From CAYVVD01 sp964454975 (GTDB taxonomy: Bacteria; Bacteroidota; Ignavibacteria; Kapaibacteriales; UBA2268), in the NCBI GenBank assembly GCA_964454975.1, contig CAYVVD010000011.1, positions 44,322 to 108,321 of the forward strand: a stretch of 64,000 nucleotides of DNA. The letters are read 5' to 3'. Below the pieces are notes generated by a model. It searched no databases. It saw only the letters and a program-made list of their open reading frames with translations, and was not told where the DNA came from. The position numbers were made by a program, and so were the translations under genes. Shown one piece after another: positions 18,946-27,690 of this stretch (position 1 is the stretch's first letter; each line of letters opens with the position of its first letter).

Positions 18946-21351
18946 ATGGCACAACCGAAAATAACAATTCGCGGCAAACTATTACTACTTTCGATTTCAC
19001 TCGTAGTAATAATGCTGGTAATAATAAGCGCCGGTTTCTCAGCTTTTTCCCTGCTTGACGACCGAGATAATTTCCGTTCTGCCGAATCTCTGATGCTCCA
19101 GGCCTATCAATCACGTTCAGAGTTTCATAAACGACGGGAAATAAGATTTGCCGATGAGTTTCATTTTTATCTGAACAAATTCGATACTGTAATGAGCCCC
19201 TACCTTTCGGCTGAAGAAATACATACTTTGTACGAAATAAAGGCTGATTACAAAAAGACCTTCGAAGAATTTGTCCGGAAGATGATATACCGGGGACTGG
19301 ATGAGAATAGTGGAGTTGAAGGAGAGTTCAGGGAAAGTGTGCACAAGGTAGAGGACATTATCGCTTCATTTGACGAATTTTCAATTTATGTAAACATGCT
19401 GCAGTGTCGCCGAAGTGAAAAAGATTATATAATGCGGCTCGACCGGATGTACATTGACAGGTTCGACGGATATTCAAATAAAATGAAAGAGGAAGCTTTC
19501 AATCTTGATATTCCATATGACAAAAAGCTGGAAATTATTCGACTAACAGAAGATTACTCGAATAAATTCCACAATCTTGTCCAAGTTTTTGATAACATCA
19601 AGGAACTTGTTTCAAAGCTTGATGATATTGAAAGGCAGATTCAGGGCAGTTTTGAACAAATTGTTACCGAAAGGGACGAGAGCGCACGGCTGGGAAGAGA
19701 CCTGCAGATTGTTGTGGCGGTTATATTCATATTAATCGGGATTATTCTTTCAATTTTTATTTCCAGCCGGATTGCAAATTCCATATCTGAAATCCGCCAT
19801 GCTACAATGAAAATATCCCGCGGGAATTACGAAACATTTGTCGAAGTGAACACAGGCGACGAAATTCAGGAGCTTGCAGAAACGTTCAATAAAATGGTAG
19901 TTAATATCCGTAACTCCAGCAATACGATACTCGACCAGCAGAAGAAGCTAATCAGGCAGAACCAGGAACTCGAATCCCTTACATCCAACCTGAGGCAATC
20001 TCTTGATAATATTAACTTGCTTGGAGATATTGGAAGAAGCGTTACTGCAGCGCTTAGCATTGACGAAATCATGAACAGGCTATACAGCCACCTTTGCAAT
20101 GAAATTGATATTTCAACATTTGGAATTGCGCTTGTTAATGAAAAGGAGAACTCACTTGAGTACAAGCTGGTTATTGACAAATCCCACAGGCTAAAAGGAT
20201 TCAATGTAAACCTTGTTGATTATTCAAGAATGGATTGCCTTGCGCTATTATTGAATAAAGAAATAATTATTCATCACGAAAAAGATGACATAAGCTCATT
20301 GATTGCCTCATATCCTGAAATAAAAAAACTTCCGAATATCAAATGTATTAACAAAAAGGCATCATCAGGTATTTATAATCCCATTATTGCAGATGGTGAA
20401 AAAATTGCTGTACTCGTTACTGAAAGTGAACAATCAGAATACTTTAAAAAGCAATACCTCGATATGATCCGAAGCCTTGCTTCCTACATTGCAATAGCAC
20501 TAATAAATGCCAATTCTTACCTTGAGATAAAACACTCCAACTATGAATTGAAACGTGCGCAGGCACTTCTGATACAGTCTGAAAAAATGGCATCGCTCGG
20601 CCAGCTCACAGCTGGTATCGCTCATGAAATAAAAAATCCACTCAATTTCATTTACAACTACTCGGATGGCACAATAGAGCTTTGCCGCGAATTCCTTGAA
20701 GAATTTAAAAATCATCAGGACAGGCTGGGTATTAATGACTACAACAATCTCCGGTTGACTGTCGAAGAAGTAATCGAGCACCTGAACACTATTCACTTGA
20801 ATGGTGCAAGAATTGACAGGATTATCAAATCGATGATGACTCACGCGAGGGGCTCTTCTACCGATAAGGAAACTGTTGAATTAAACACATTACTAAAGGA
20901 TTACACAAAGCTGGCATACCATGGTTTTAAAAGCCAGTACAAGGATTTTAACATAAGCTTCAGGTATGATCTTGACGATGCGAATCCATCCGTCAGTGTT
21001 GTTACACAAGAATTAAGCAGAGTTATTACAAACATTATCGAAAATGCCTGTTATTCCCTGTATAAAAAGAAAGCAAGGCTCAACGGTGAGTTCAAGCCTG
21101 AAATTATTACGGCCTCAAAAGAATTAAACGATAGAGTCGAGTTCAGAATAAAAGACAATGGACTGGGGATGAATGCCGAGACTATCGAGAGAATATTCCA
21201 GCCATTTTATACGACCAAACCCGCAGGTGAGGGGACAGGTCTTGGTATGTCATTCACCTTTGACATAATAAATGCTCATGGTGGCAATATTAAAGTTGAC
21301 TCCGTTGAAGGAGAATTTGCAGAATTTATAATCATTCTTCCGGAAGATTAG
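18946..21351 (+). CDS. Transmembrane HAMP-GAF-like sensor histidine kinase
   Basis: The 801-residue protein has a first helix (about 11-33), a helical periplasmic sensor of about 210 residues, a second helix (VVAVIFILIGIILSIFISSRIA, about 255-276), a HAMP domain (ISEIRHATMKISRGNYETFVEVNTGDEIQEL), a coiled coil, a GAF-like domain (about 350-520) and a kinase core. The H-box SLGQLTAGIAHEIKNPLNF carries H560; the N-box is NIIENACYSL and the G box GEGTGLGMS. Its stop TAG is followed immediately by the ATG of the next gene, a receiver protein, so the two are translated from one message and probably form one pathway. Confidence 0.94.
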   Translation: MAQPKITIRGKLLLLSISLVVIMLVIISAGFSAFSLLDDRDNFRSAESLMLQAYQSRSEFHKRREIRFADEFHFYLNKFDTVMSPYLSAEEIHTLYEIKADYKKTFEEFVRKMIYRGLDENSGVEGEFRESVHKVEDIIASFDEFSIYVNMLQCRRSEKDYIMRLDRMYIDRFDGYSNKMKEEAFNLDIPYDKKLEIIRLTEDYSNKFHNLVQVFDNIKELVSKLDDIERQIQGSFEQIVTERDESARLGRDLQIVVAVIFILIGIILSIFISSRIANSISEIRHATMKISRGNYETFVEVNTGDEIQELAETFNKMVVNIRNSSNTILDQQKKLIRQNQELESLTSNLRQSLDNINLLGDIGRSVTAALSIDEIMNRLYSHLCNEIDISTFGIALVNEKENSLEYKLVIDKSHRLKGFNVNLVDYSRMDCLALLLNKEIIIHHEKDDISSLIASYPEIKKLPNIKCINKKASSGIYNPIIADGEKIAVLVTESEQSEYFKKQYLDMIRSLASYIAIALINANSYLEIKHSNYELKRAQALLIQSEKMASLGQLTAGIAHEIKNPLNFIYNYSDGTIELCREFLEEFKNHQDRLGINDYNNLRLTVEEVIEHLNTIHLNGARIDRIIKSMMTHARGSSTDKETVELNTLLKDYTKLAYHGFKSQYKDFNISFRYDLDDANPSVSVVTQELSRVITNIIENACYSLYKKKARLNGEFKPEIITASKELNDRVEFRIKDNGLGMNAETIERIFQPFYTTKPAGEGTGLGMSFTFDIINAHGGNIKVDSVEGEFAEFIIILPED

Positions 21352-22545
21352 ATGAGAAATTTGAATGATGAAAAAATTGATACAGCCCGTATATTGTGGA
21401 TTGATGACGAACCTGACCTCGAGGGGATGATTAACCTTAAGATGAGGCAGCAAATCCGCTCCGGGCTTTATGATTTCGCTTTCTCCCAAAACGGGCTTGA
21501 TGGCTTGTCTATCCTCCGTGATGACCCGGAATATGACCTCGTTCTGCTTGATATTAATATGCCGGAAATGGGCGGACTGACAATGCTTTCCAAAATGCAG
21601 GAACACAAGATTGATATAAAGACAATCATGGTAACTGCTTACGGTGACATGGAAAACATCCGCACGGCAATGGTGAATGGCGCTCACGATTACATAGTTA
21701 AGCCAATTAATTTCAAGGAATTTGAAATTACCCTCGAAAAAAGTGTGAATATCGCCCGCGAACTGAAAAAATCCAGACTACTCGAAGAAAAAGCCAGGAA
21801 AGACTTAATCCGCACACACGAAAGGTTGCAACGCGCCTATGACAAAGAAAAAGAGCTTAGTTCAATTCGCAGTAATTTTTTTACCCTGATTTCACGTGAA
21901 TTCAGGGCGCCACTAACAGCAATTCAAACATCAACTGAAATCATTCAGAGTGCTATTAAAAAAGAAGAACCGGAAAAGGTAGAAAAGTTTATCAATACAA
22001 TCCAAAATTCAATAAAATCAATGACGGGGACACTCGATGATGTGCTCACTTTCGGTAACTTGAAATTCGATGAAATTACACCACACCACAAACCTATGGA
22101 CATCATTGATGCATTCCGCTCCATACTTTACGAAGTCAAAACCATTGACAAGGGCATGCACAAGTTCGAGATGAACCATGCGGGAAACCTGAGCTACATA
22201 AAAGCCGACGGGCACATTCTTTTTATGATAATCAGCAATCTGCTCGGCAACGCCGTAAAATACTCCCCTCCCGATACTACAATCACGCTCAACGTATTCA
22301 GGAACGGCAACAACTACGAAATCGAAGTGATTGACAGGGGAATCGGGATACCGGAAGCCGACCTGCCGTACATATTCAATCCATTCAGGCGGGGCAGCAA
22401 TATAAAGAACATCCAGGGCACAGGGCTGGGGCTGACGATAGTCCGGCAATGCGTAACTGCAATGAAAGGGAACGTCGAAGTAGAAAGTACACCGGGTGAG
22501 CTGACAAAGTTCTTCGTTTCTTTGCCTGTTGATATAAAGGAGTAG
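21352..22545 (+). CDS. Response regulator fused to a histidine-kinase-like module lacking the His
   Basis: The 397-residue protein starts with a complete receiver: acidic pair in WIDDEPD, phosphoacceptor D67 in LLDINMPEMGG, T95 in MVTAYGD and K117 in IVKPIN. A coiled coil (130-170) leads to a DHp-like helix reading FFTLISREFRAPLTAIQTS: the normally invariant H-box His is R182 (codon CGT, 21895-21897). The ATPase domain looks intact: N300 in NLLGNAVKYS, D328 in VIDRGIGIP, GTGLGL at 356-361. It therefore should bind ATP but cannot autophosphorylate in the usual way. Abutting the full kinase upstream, it probably receives phosphate from it and acts by protein contact or as an allosteric regulator. 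No DNA-binding output domain. Confidence 0.92.
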   Translation: MRNLNDEKIDTARILWIDDEPDLEGMINLKMRQQIRSGLYDFAFSQNGLDGLSILRDDPEYDLVLLDINMPEMGGLTMLSKMQEHKIDIKTIMVTAYGDMENIRTAMVNGAHDYIVKPINFKEFEITLEKSVNIARELKKSRLLEEKARKDLIRTHERLQRAYDKEKELSSIRSNFFTLISREFRAPLTAIQTSTEIIQSAIKKEEPEKVEKFINTIQNSIKSMTGTLDDVLTFGNLKFDEITPHHKPMDIIDAFRSILYEVKTIDKGMHKFEMNHAGNLSYIKADGHILFMIISNLLGNAVKYSPPDTTITLNVFRNGNNYEIEVIDRGIGIPEADLPYIFNPFRRGSNIKNIQGTGLGLTIVRQCVTAMKGNVEVESTPGELTKFFVSLPVDIKE

Positions 22546-22551
22546 AGAACA

Positions 22552-22928
22552 TTAGTATTTCATCAATGCTCCTCTGTCCAGATACCCGCCAAGGCAGATG
22601 ATGTAGTAATACGCATCGCTTGAAGGAGAATCCGGCCGGAATTTTATGCCGCCTGTGTTTGTAACTTCGACGATTTTAAGCTGCTCTACCTCCCGGCCTG
22701 TTGTATCGTATATGCTTACTTCTGCGCTGCTGCCAAAAATCATATTAACTTTTTCACTGAATGGATTTGGTCAAACCTTTATGCAAGATTCTTCATTGGG
22801 GTTTTCTACTATTCCGGTTATTTCTTCGCCGAGGGTAAATTCCACCCACGCCTAAGGGGAGCTTGTTTTTTCCCAATCAGGTCACCAATCAAGTCATAAA
22901 ATTTTATATATCGGAAATCAATGAATTT
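22552..22928 (-). pseudogene. Decayed T9SS C-terminal sorting domain
   Basis: The intact 63-residue tail (SSAEVSIYDTTGREVEQL...YYYIICLGG, to 22552) is the second half of a type IX sorting domain. In the same frame upstream lies IKV-stop-PNPFSEKVNM, where the expected aromatic codon is TGA (a TGG-to-TGA change would do this). Further upstream, IKFYDLIGDLIGKKQAPLRRGW is in another frame and joins EFTLGEEITGI if one C is added near 22842-22843. No start codon or signal peptide exists; the fragment starts just after the terminator of the next gene. It is the remnant of a lost secreted-protein gene. Confidence 0.75.
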
Positions 22929-22952
22929 TCAAATTGATTTATGTCAATTAAT

Positions 22953-22984
22953 AAAAAAAGGCTGCCCAAACAGGACAGCCTTTT
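22953..22984 (-). terminator. Intrinsic terminator of the Ig-repeat T9SS gene
   Basis: In minus-strand RNA, GGCTG and CAGCC (plus 22960-22964 and 22976-22980) form a stem extended by A/U pairs, followed by seven U. It sits 21 bases after the stop at 23005. Confidence 0.85.
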
Positions 22985-23004
22985 ATATTTGTTGATAAGA
23001 ATTA

Positions 23005-25809
23005 TTACCTGCTGATCACAAGCGGAGTTGAGATTGCCTCGCCGGCGATTGTCAGCACTGCATTATAAACTCCTGCGGGAACTTTGTCGCCGTTTGCGTC
23101 AACACCGCTCCAGTAGAGCCTCTGTACTCCACTTACAGCACTTTCCGACTTGCTGTAAACCAGCCTGCCGTTCATGTCGTAAACTGCAAGCGAGTAAGAT
23201 GTTGAGTTTGTAAGCTCGAAAACAATGTTCATGTTGTTTTCTGATGGCAACGGGAATGTCTTCACACCATCGAGCGTAATGAAGTCGAAGATTGAGGTAA
23301 TAACTACGGAACCAAAAAGATTTACCCTTCCGAGTTCAATATCTTCTTCCATCACAGATACAGTTGCATCGTAAACACCTTCACTGGCAGCATCAAAACT
23401 TACATTGATCTCAGCATCTACAGATCCATCAATAGTAAGGATACCGGGAGAAACGCTAAACGCAGAAGCACCGGGGCCGGTAATAACCAGGCTCAGATTT
23501 GTGCTTTCAGAACCATTGTTAGTGATTGTAAACGTCTCAGACGGTTTATTTCCTAATAGAACATTGCCGAAATCAATTGTTGTAAGGCTTATCTCGATTG
23601 ATGTCTCTTCAGTGCCATTGCCGAAGAGGTTAAGCTCTGCCGCGTTGATTGCATTGCTTGTAGCAGACACTGTAGCAGTCCTTTCGCCGGCAACTGTCGG
23701 TTTGAATCCAACCTGGATTTCAATTGTACCTTCAGCCTGGATTGTAAGCGGGAAATTCGGCAATGTTGCCGAGAAGTCGGCAATATCGCCTTCAATGCTA
23801 ATATCATCAATAGTCAGGTCGGCATCGCCAGTGTTGCGGATAGTAATTTGCTGTGTTCTTGTTTCATTGATTTTAACATTGCCAAAGTCGTAGGAACCCG
23901 GAGCATACACAATAACCGGGCCGCTGCCAAGGGAATTAACAGACAATTCTACTATCTCAGTCTGAATATCGCCGCATGGTGTGTTCAGCCTGCACCTGTA
24001 CTCGCCGGCATGGGAAAGAGCAGTGCTTTCAATTACATATTTGGCTGAAGTGGCTCCCTGTATATCAACCTGGTTCTTCGACCACTGGAATGAATTTACC
24101 TGTCCCTCGAATTTTACTTCAAATTCAACCTGCGTGCCTTCATCAACAGTCTGAGATTGAGGCTGCTCTGTAATTTCTGTTAGAGTGTTAACGATGATTG
24201 TCATTGGAGTAATGCTAATTCCGGTGCCGCAAGCGCCGGTAATTTCACAGGAGTATAAACCTGCATCCTCAACACTTGCATTTTCAATTATAATAGTGTC
24301 GCCTGTGAATTGGCTTAAAGGATTGCCGTCCTTCTCCCAGTTGAACTGGAGATTATCGCCGTTTACTTCGAGGGCAATTATAAGAGTCTCTCCTATACAA
24401 ATCACCTGGTCGCCCGTTTGTGATAATAGCTCTGAAGTTGTGTTTACAGTCAGGTTTGCTACCTGGCTGACTGCCGGTGGTGTGCATATACCCGAAACCC
24501 GTACACTGTAATCAGCTTCGTCATTTTCGCTGACATTATTAAATACCAACTCGCTGTTAGTTTCACCCGGAATTTCAAGTCCGTCTTTAAGCCACTGATA
24601 ATTAATTCCGGTTCCTTCAGCTACTACAGAAAGTGTAACCTGCGTACCTGAACATACTTCCTGCGATTCGGGCTGGGTTGTAACCGAAGGTTTTACATTA
24701 ACAAATAGGCTTGCTGTGTCACTTACCTGGCTGTTGTTGCATGCATCAGTAACAACCACATCATAAACAGCAGCATCAGCGGCTGTGATACTGCTTATCG
24801 AATATGATGAGCTTGTTGCGCCTGATATATTCCCACCGTTTTTGCGCCACTGGAAACTGAGATTAGCACCAGTTGCCGCCACATCAAATGTAACTGATTC
24901 ATTTGTACATTCAGTAACATGCATTGGATTGGAATTAATTGAAACACCTGCAGAGATAGTGAAATTACCTGTTGATACATCGTTAACAGTTCCATCACTT
25001 GGATCGGATATCCTTATTTTATGCTGAGTTCCAGGGGCCTTGCTCATAGGAATATCCCATGTCCAGCTGCCCGAACCCGCGGGTATATTGCTTGCAAGCA
25101 TTTCCGGCCATGAGTTGCCACCATCGGTTGATAGTTCGATATTTATATTATTCACATTTTCAGAATCCCATGTGATATCAAAGCTACCGCCTGCACACCA
25201 ATTCTGCCCGCCATCAGGAACATTGAGAGTTATAACAGGTGGGGCTTCAACGGTGATTTCCTGTGTGGTCATCCTATTCCACTCGTCGCCTGAGTTTTGG
25301 CTGTTAGAATTTACAGCATTGCCATTGGCTCGCAGATAATAAGTACCGGGGCTATTTGGCGCTGTCCACTCAAATGTGAATGTAGCTTCGTCGTTTGAAA
25401 TGTTTTTCCTTGTTGTGTGAGTTAACTCGCCGCCGGAAACCTGTGTACCCTGGCCTGAGAGTGAAGTGATTGAACCTGCATTACTGCCACCATTTGCGGC
25501 ATCTTTTATGGCTACATTCAGGCCTGCTGCTGACTGGCTGGAATTGGAAACAGTAATTGTAATCTCATATGTTTCTCCGGTATTTACAGTCCAGGAACCA
25601 CCTTCGATAGAAGCGCTGACACTTGTGTTCGTATTGGGGCTTGTGCTATGACAGTTACAACCTGAACCGCTGCTGCCGGTTGTACCGGTTATACCGCTAT
25701 TTCGGGCAAATGCCTCGTATATAAATAAAGATAGGAACAGTAACAATGCTCCTGAAATTGCAATTCCAAAATATTTTCTCGATTTATGTTGATTTGTATC
25801 AAGCCTCAT
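23005..25809 (-). CDS. T9SS-secreted protein with Cys-rich start, Ig-like and anchor-D repeats
   Basis: ATG 25809 is chosen because GAGGAA lies seven bases before it; an upstream ATG at 25842 would place that ribosome site inside the gene. The 934-residue protein has a signal sequence (KYFGIAISGALLLFLSLFIYEAFA), then a Gly/Ser stretch with GCNCHS, a Cys-x-Cys-His near the place where related secreted proteins carry Cys-x2-Cys-His. A Reeler/choice-of-anchor-V-like domain (to about 185) follows, then an adhesin-like domain, four Ig-like repeats with Cys pairs (FQWRKNGGNISG, YQWLKDGLEI, FNWEKDGNPL, FQWSKNQVDI), two choice-of-anchor-D repeats and a sorting domain ending GVYNAVLTIAGEAISTPLVIS. Surface adhesion or matrix protein is likely. 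Own terminator. Confidence 0.9.
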   Translation of the reverse strand: MRLDTNQHKSRKYFGIAISGALLLFLSLFIYEAFARNSGITGTTGSSGSGCNCHSTSPNTNTSVSASIEGGSWTVNTGETYEITITVSNSSQSAAGLNVAIKDAANGGSNAGSITSLSGQGTQVSGGELTHTTRKNISNDEATFTFEWTAPNSPGTYYLRANGNAVNSNSQNSGDEWNRMTTQEITVEAPPVITLNVPDGGQNWCAGGSFDITWDSENVNNINIELSTDGGNSWPEMLASNIPAGSGSWTWDIPMSKAPGTQHKIRISDPSDGTVNDVSTGNFTISAGVSINSNPMHVTECTNESVTFDVAATGANLSFQWRKNGGNISGATSSSYSISSITAADAAVYDVVVTDACNNSQVSDTASLFVNVKPSVTTQPESQEVCSGTQVTLSVVAEGTGINYQWLKDGLEIPGETNSELVFNNVSENDEADYSVRVSGICTPPAVSQVANLTVNTTSELLSQTGDQVICIGETLIIALEVNGDNLQFNWEKDGNPLSQFTGDTIIIENASVEDAGLYSCEITGACGTGISITPMTIIVNTLTEITEQPQSQTVDEGTQVEFEVKFEGQVNSFQWSKNQVDIQGATSAKYVIESTALSHAGEYRCRLNTPCGDIQTEIVELSVNSLGSGPVIVYAPGSYDFGNVKINETRTQQITIRNTGDADLTIDDISIEGDIADFSATLPNFPLTIQAEGTIEIQVGFKPTVAGERTATVSATSNAINAAELNLFGNGTEETSIEISLTTIDFGNVLLGNKPSETFTITNNGSESTNLSLVITGPGASAFSVSPGILTIDGSVDAEINVSFDAASEGVYDATVSVMEEDIELGRVNLFGSVVITSIFDFITLDGVKTFPLPSENNMNIVFELTNSTSYSLAVYDMNGRLVYSKSESAVSGVQRLYWSGVDANGDKVPAGVYNAVLTIAGEAISTPLVISR

Positions 25810-25936
25810 GCTACTTCCTCTAAATAACAAACAAATTTTCATGAAGTGTTAAGATAAACACTTTATGTTATTTTTTGTTACAGCATTGATTTTGAACTAC
25901 TTAATAATATGTATCTACATATAATTAAGCACTTTG

Positions 25937-26491
25937 TTAATTCTCAGGTACTAAATCCATAACGTAAAGTACCTTTCCAATATCGAAGTGGTAAAATTCG
26001 TAGATGGGTTTGAATTGCATATTTCTTTCTTCTGCGTAGTCTTCAAAGATGGGATATAACTTGAATATTCCGGCAATGATGGAAAATTTGTTCCTATAAG
26101 GAAACTCAGTGGTTAGTCGAACATCCCGCTCAATCAGCACATGATTGTAGTCACCTTCAAGCTTTTGAATCAAAAGGAGGTCTTCAATCTTAATTAGGAT
26201 GCCAAGCCTGCTCATCAGGCTGTCCGCTGTTACATCCCGCGGATTATCCATGTACATAGCAAATCCTGTGCTAATGTCGAAACCCCGGGAAGCAAGGTCG
26301 TCCTTAATTAATGCGATTTCCATCCCTGTCTCACTGTAATCTCCTTTAAAATCCCTGACAAGAACATGAAACGGGCCTGTTGTTTCTTCTCTGAGTTCAA
26401 CATTTGAAAAAAGACCAAGATACCAAAGAAATCCTGCCACACCGAGTGCAAGAATAACCAGCAGAAAAAGCAAGAATTTTAAGAATTTCAT
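25937..26491 (-). CDS. Membrane-anchored GyrI-like domain protein
   Basis: A 184-residue protein with one N-terminal helix (FLKFLLFLLVILALGVAGFLWYLGLF) and a soluble domain resembling GyrI/SOUL-type small-molecule-binding folds: FKGDYSETG, then LASRGFDISTGFAMYMDNPRDVTADSLMSRLG, the spacing seen in family members around the ligand pocket. No enzyme residues can be named. The domain would face the periplasm or cytoplasm depending on topology; the short, non-charged flank does not decide. It is 14 bases downstream of the BadF-like kinase and probably co-transcribed with it. Confidence 0.6.
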   Translation of the reverse strand: MKFLKFLLFLLVILALGVAGFLWYLGLFSNVELREETTGPFHVLVRDFKGDYSETGMEIALIKDDLASRGFDISTGFAMYMDNPRDVTADSLMSRLGILIKIEDLLLIQKLEGDYNHVLIERDVRLTTEFPYRNKFSIIAGIFKLYPIFEDYAEERNMQFKPIYEFYHFDIGKVLYVMDLVPEN

Positions 26492-26505
26492 AACAAATGC
26501 AGAAT

Positions 26506-27450
26506 TTAATCCATTTCGATGAGTTTTGAGCCTATCAGCAGTGCTCCTTCCAGTGGTGTGCCTACTGGTTTGGTCAACTTTAATCCCTTTTCTTTAGATA
26601 TTTTCTCTTCAAGCATTTCAGCAAGCAGTGTTCTATTGTCAATAATCCCACCCAGCAGTGCTATCGGAATTGTCTTAGCGGTAAATTGCTTCTTCAGGGT
26701 AAGAGGCAGTTCACTAAGGTGCGCCGCTGCCCTGTTAATAATATCGAGGCACACTTTGTCGCCTTCTACAGCACATTTCATAACCGAAGGTGATAGCATA
26801 TGATATTGAAATGCTCCTTCGGCATAAGCTTTTACAATTGTTCTCGGTTCTTCAATATTAATAGAGGGGACGAGTTCGCTAACGACATTAGTCATTGAGG
26901 TTTCTTCTCCTCTGCCGTCAAGTGCACGTACTACTGCCGTAAGGCCTTCTCTGCCAATCCAGGCTCCGCTCCCTTCGTCGTCAAGTTCTATGCCCCATCC
27001 ACCGCAGCGGATAAGTTTTCCTTTGCCTGTCTTCCCAAGTGCAATAGAGCCGGTTCCAACGATTGTAATAATCCCATTCCCACCGTTAAAAGCTCCTTCG
27101 ATTGCAAGCTCGGCATCACTGATTACAACTAAGTCATTAAATTTAATATCCTGACTTCTGGCAAGGGTTTTGAGCAATGCTGCTGCTCGTTTCTTTTCTT
27201 CATCGAGCCATACACCTGCAAGGCCAACAACTACAGCATCCAGTTCGTGAGCTTCAATTTTAGCCTTTTCACACAAATCTATAATAACATTCAGTGTCCT
27301 TTCGCATGATTCTCCTACACCAACAGCGCCAATTCTTGTAGATCCTGATTTTGCCTCTGCTCTTATTTCCCCTTCCCTGTAAAGAACGCCCCGTGTATGG
27401 GTACCGCCGCCGTCAATGCCGATTATTGTGTACTCGCTTTTCAGATTCAT
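26506..27450 (-). CDS. BadF/BcrA-type ATPase, GlcNAc-kinase-like
   Basis: The 314-residue protein has the ASKHA (actin-like) ATPase layout: phosphate-1 loop IGIDGGGTHTRGVLY, phosphate-2 ITIVGTGSIALG, and the family motif GGWGIELDDEGSGAWIGREGL, as in N-acetylglucosamine kinase and its bacterial relatives. It most likely phosphorylates an amino sugar recovered from cell-wall turnover; a BadF-type activator of dehydratases is less likely because no iron-sulphur cysteines are seen. Cytoplasmic. The GyrI-like gene follows in the same direction. Confidence 0.85.
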   Translation of the reverse strand: MNLKSEYTIIGIDGGGTHTRGVLYREGEIRAEAKSGSTRIGAVGVGESCERTLNVIIDLCEKAKIEAHELDAVVVGLAGVWLDEEKKRAAALLKTLARSQDIKFNDLVVISDAELAIEGAFNGGNGIITIVGTGSIALGKTGKGKLIRCGGWGIELDDEGSGAWIGREGLTAVVRALDGRGEETSMTNVVSELVPSINIEEPRTIVKAYAEGAFQYHMLSPSVMKCAVEGDKVCLDIINRAAAHLSELPLTLKKQFTAKTIPIALLGGIIDNRTLLAEMLEEKISKEKGLKLTKPVGTPLEGALLIGSKLIEMD

Positions 27451-27690
27451 CTTTTTCGAAGTTAATTAATTAAATTATCCGCTCTTAGATTATCAATTGT
27501 CATGCCATTTGATAGCATTTTCAGGTTTATAAAACATAAAATTTTAAGAATTGCCACATGGAGAAAGTAATTAAAATTAATTAAGCGAGTGTTAAATCTG
27601 AGTGGTAATTTTACTTAGTGGCGATGAACACAACTAAAATCACACATTGTTAACTAAATGTGCGGTACCAATCACTAAAATTGACATCTA

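Noticed and set aside
23028..25651. Several long plus-strand frames opposite the Ig-repeat gene
   Set aside because: They are shadows produced by repeated codons of the large secreted gene; no starts or domains.
27643..27662. Inverted repeat CACATT/AATGTG downstream of the giant T9SS gene
   Set aside because: Only six base pairs, AT-rich, and no U tract on either strand; too weak to call a terminator.
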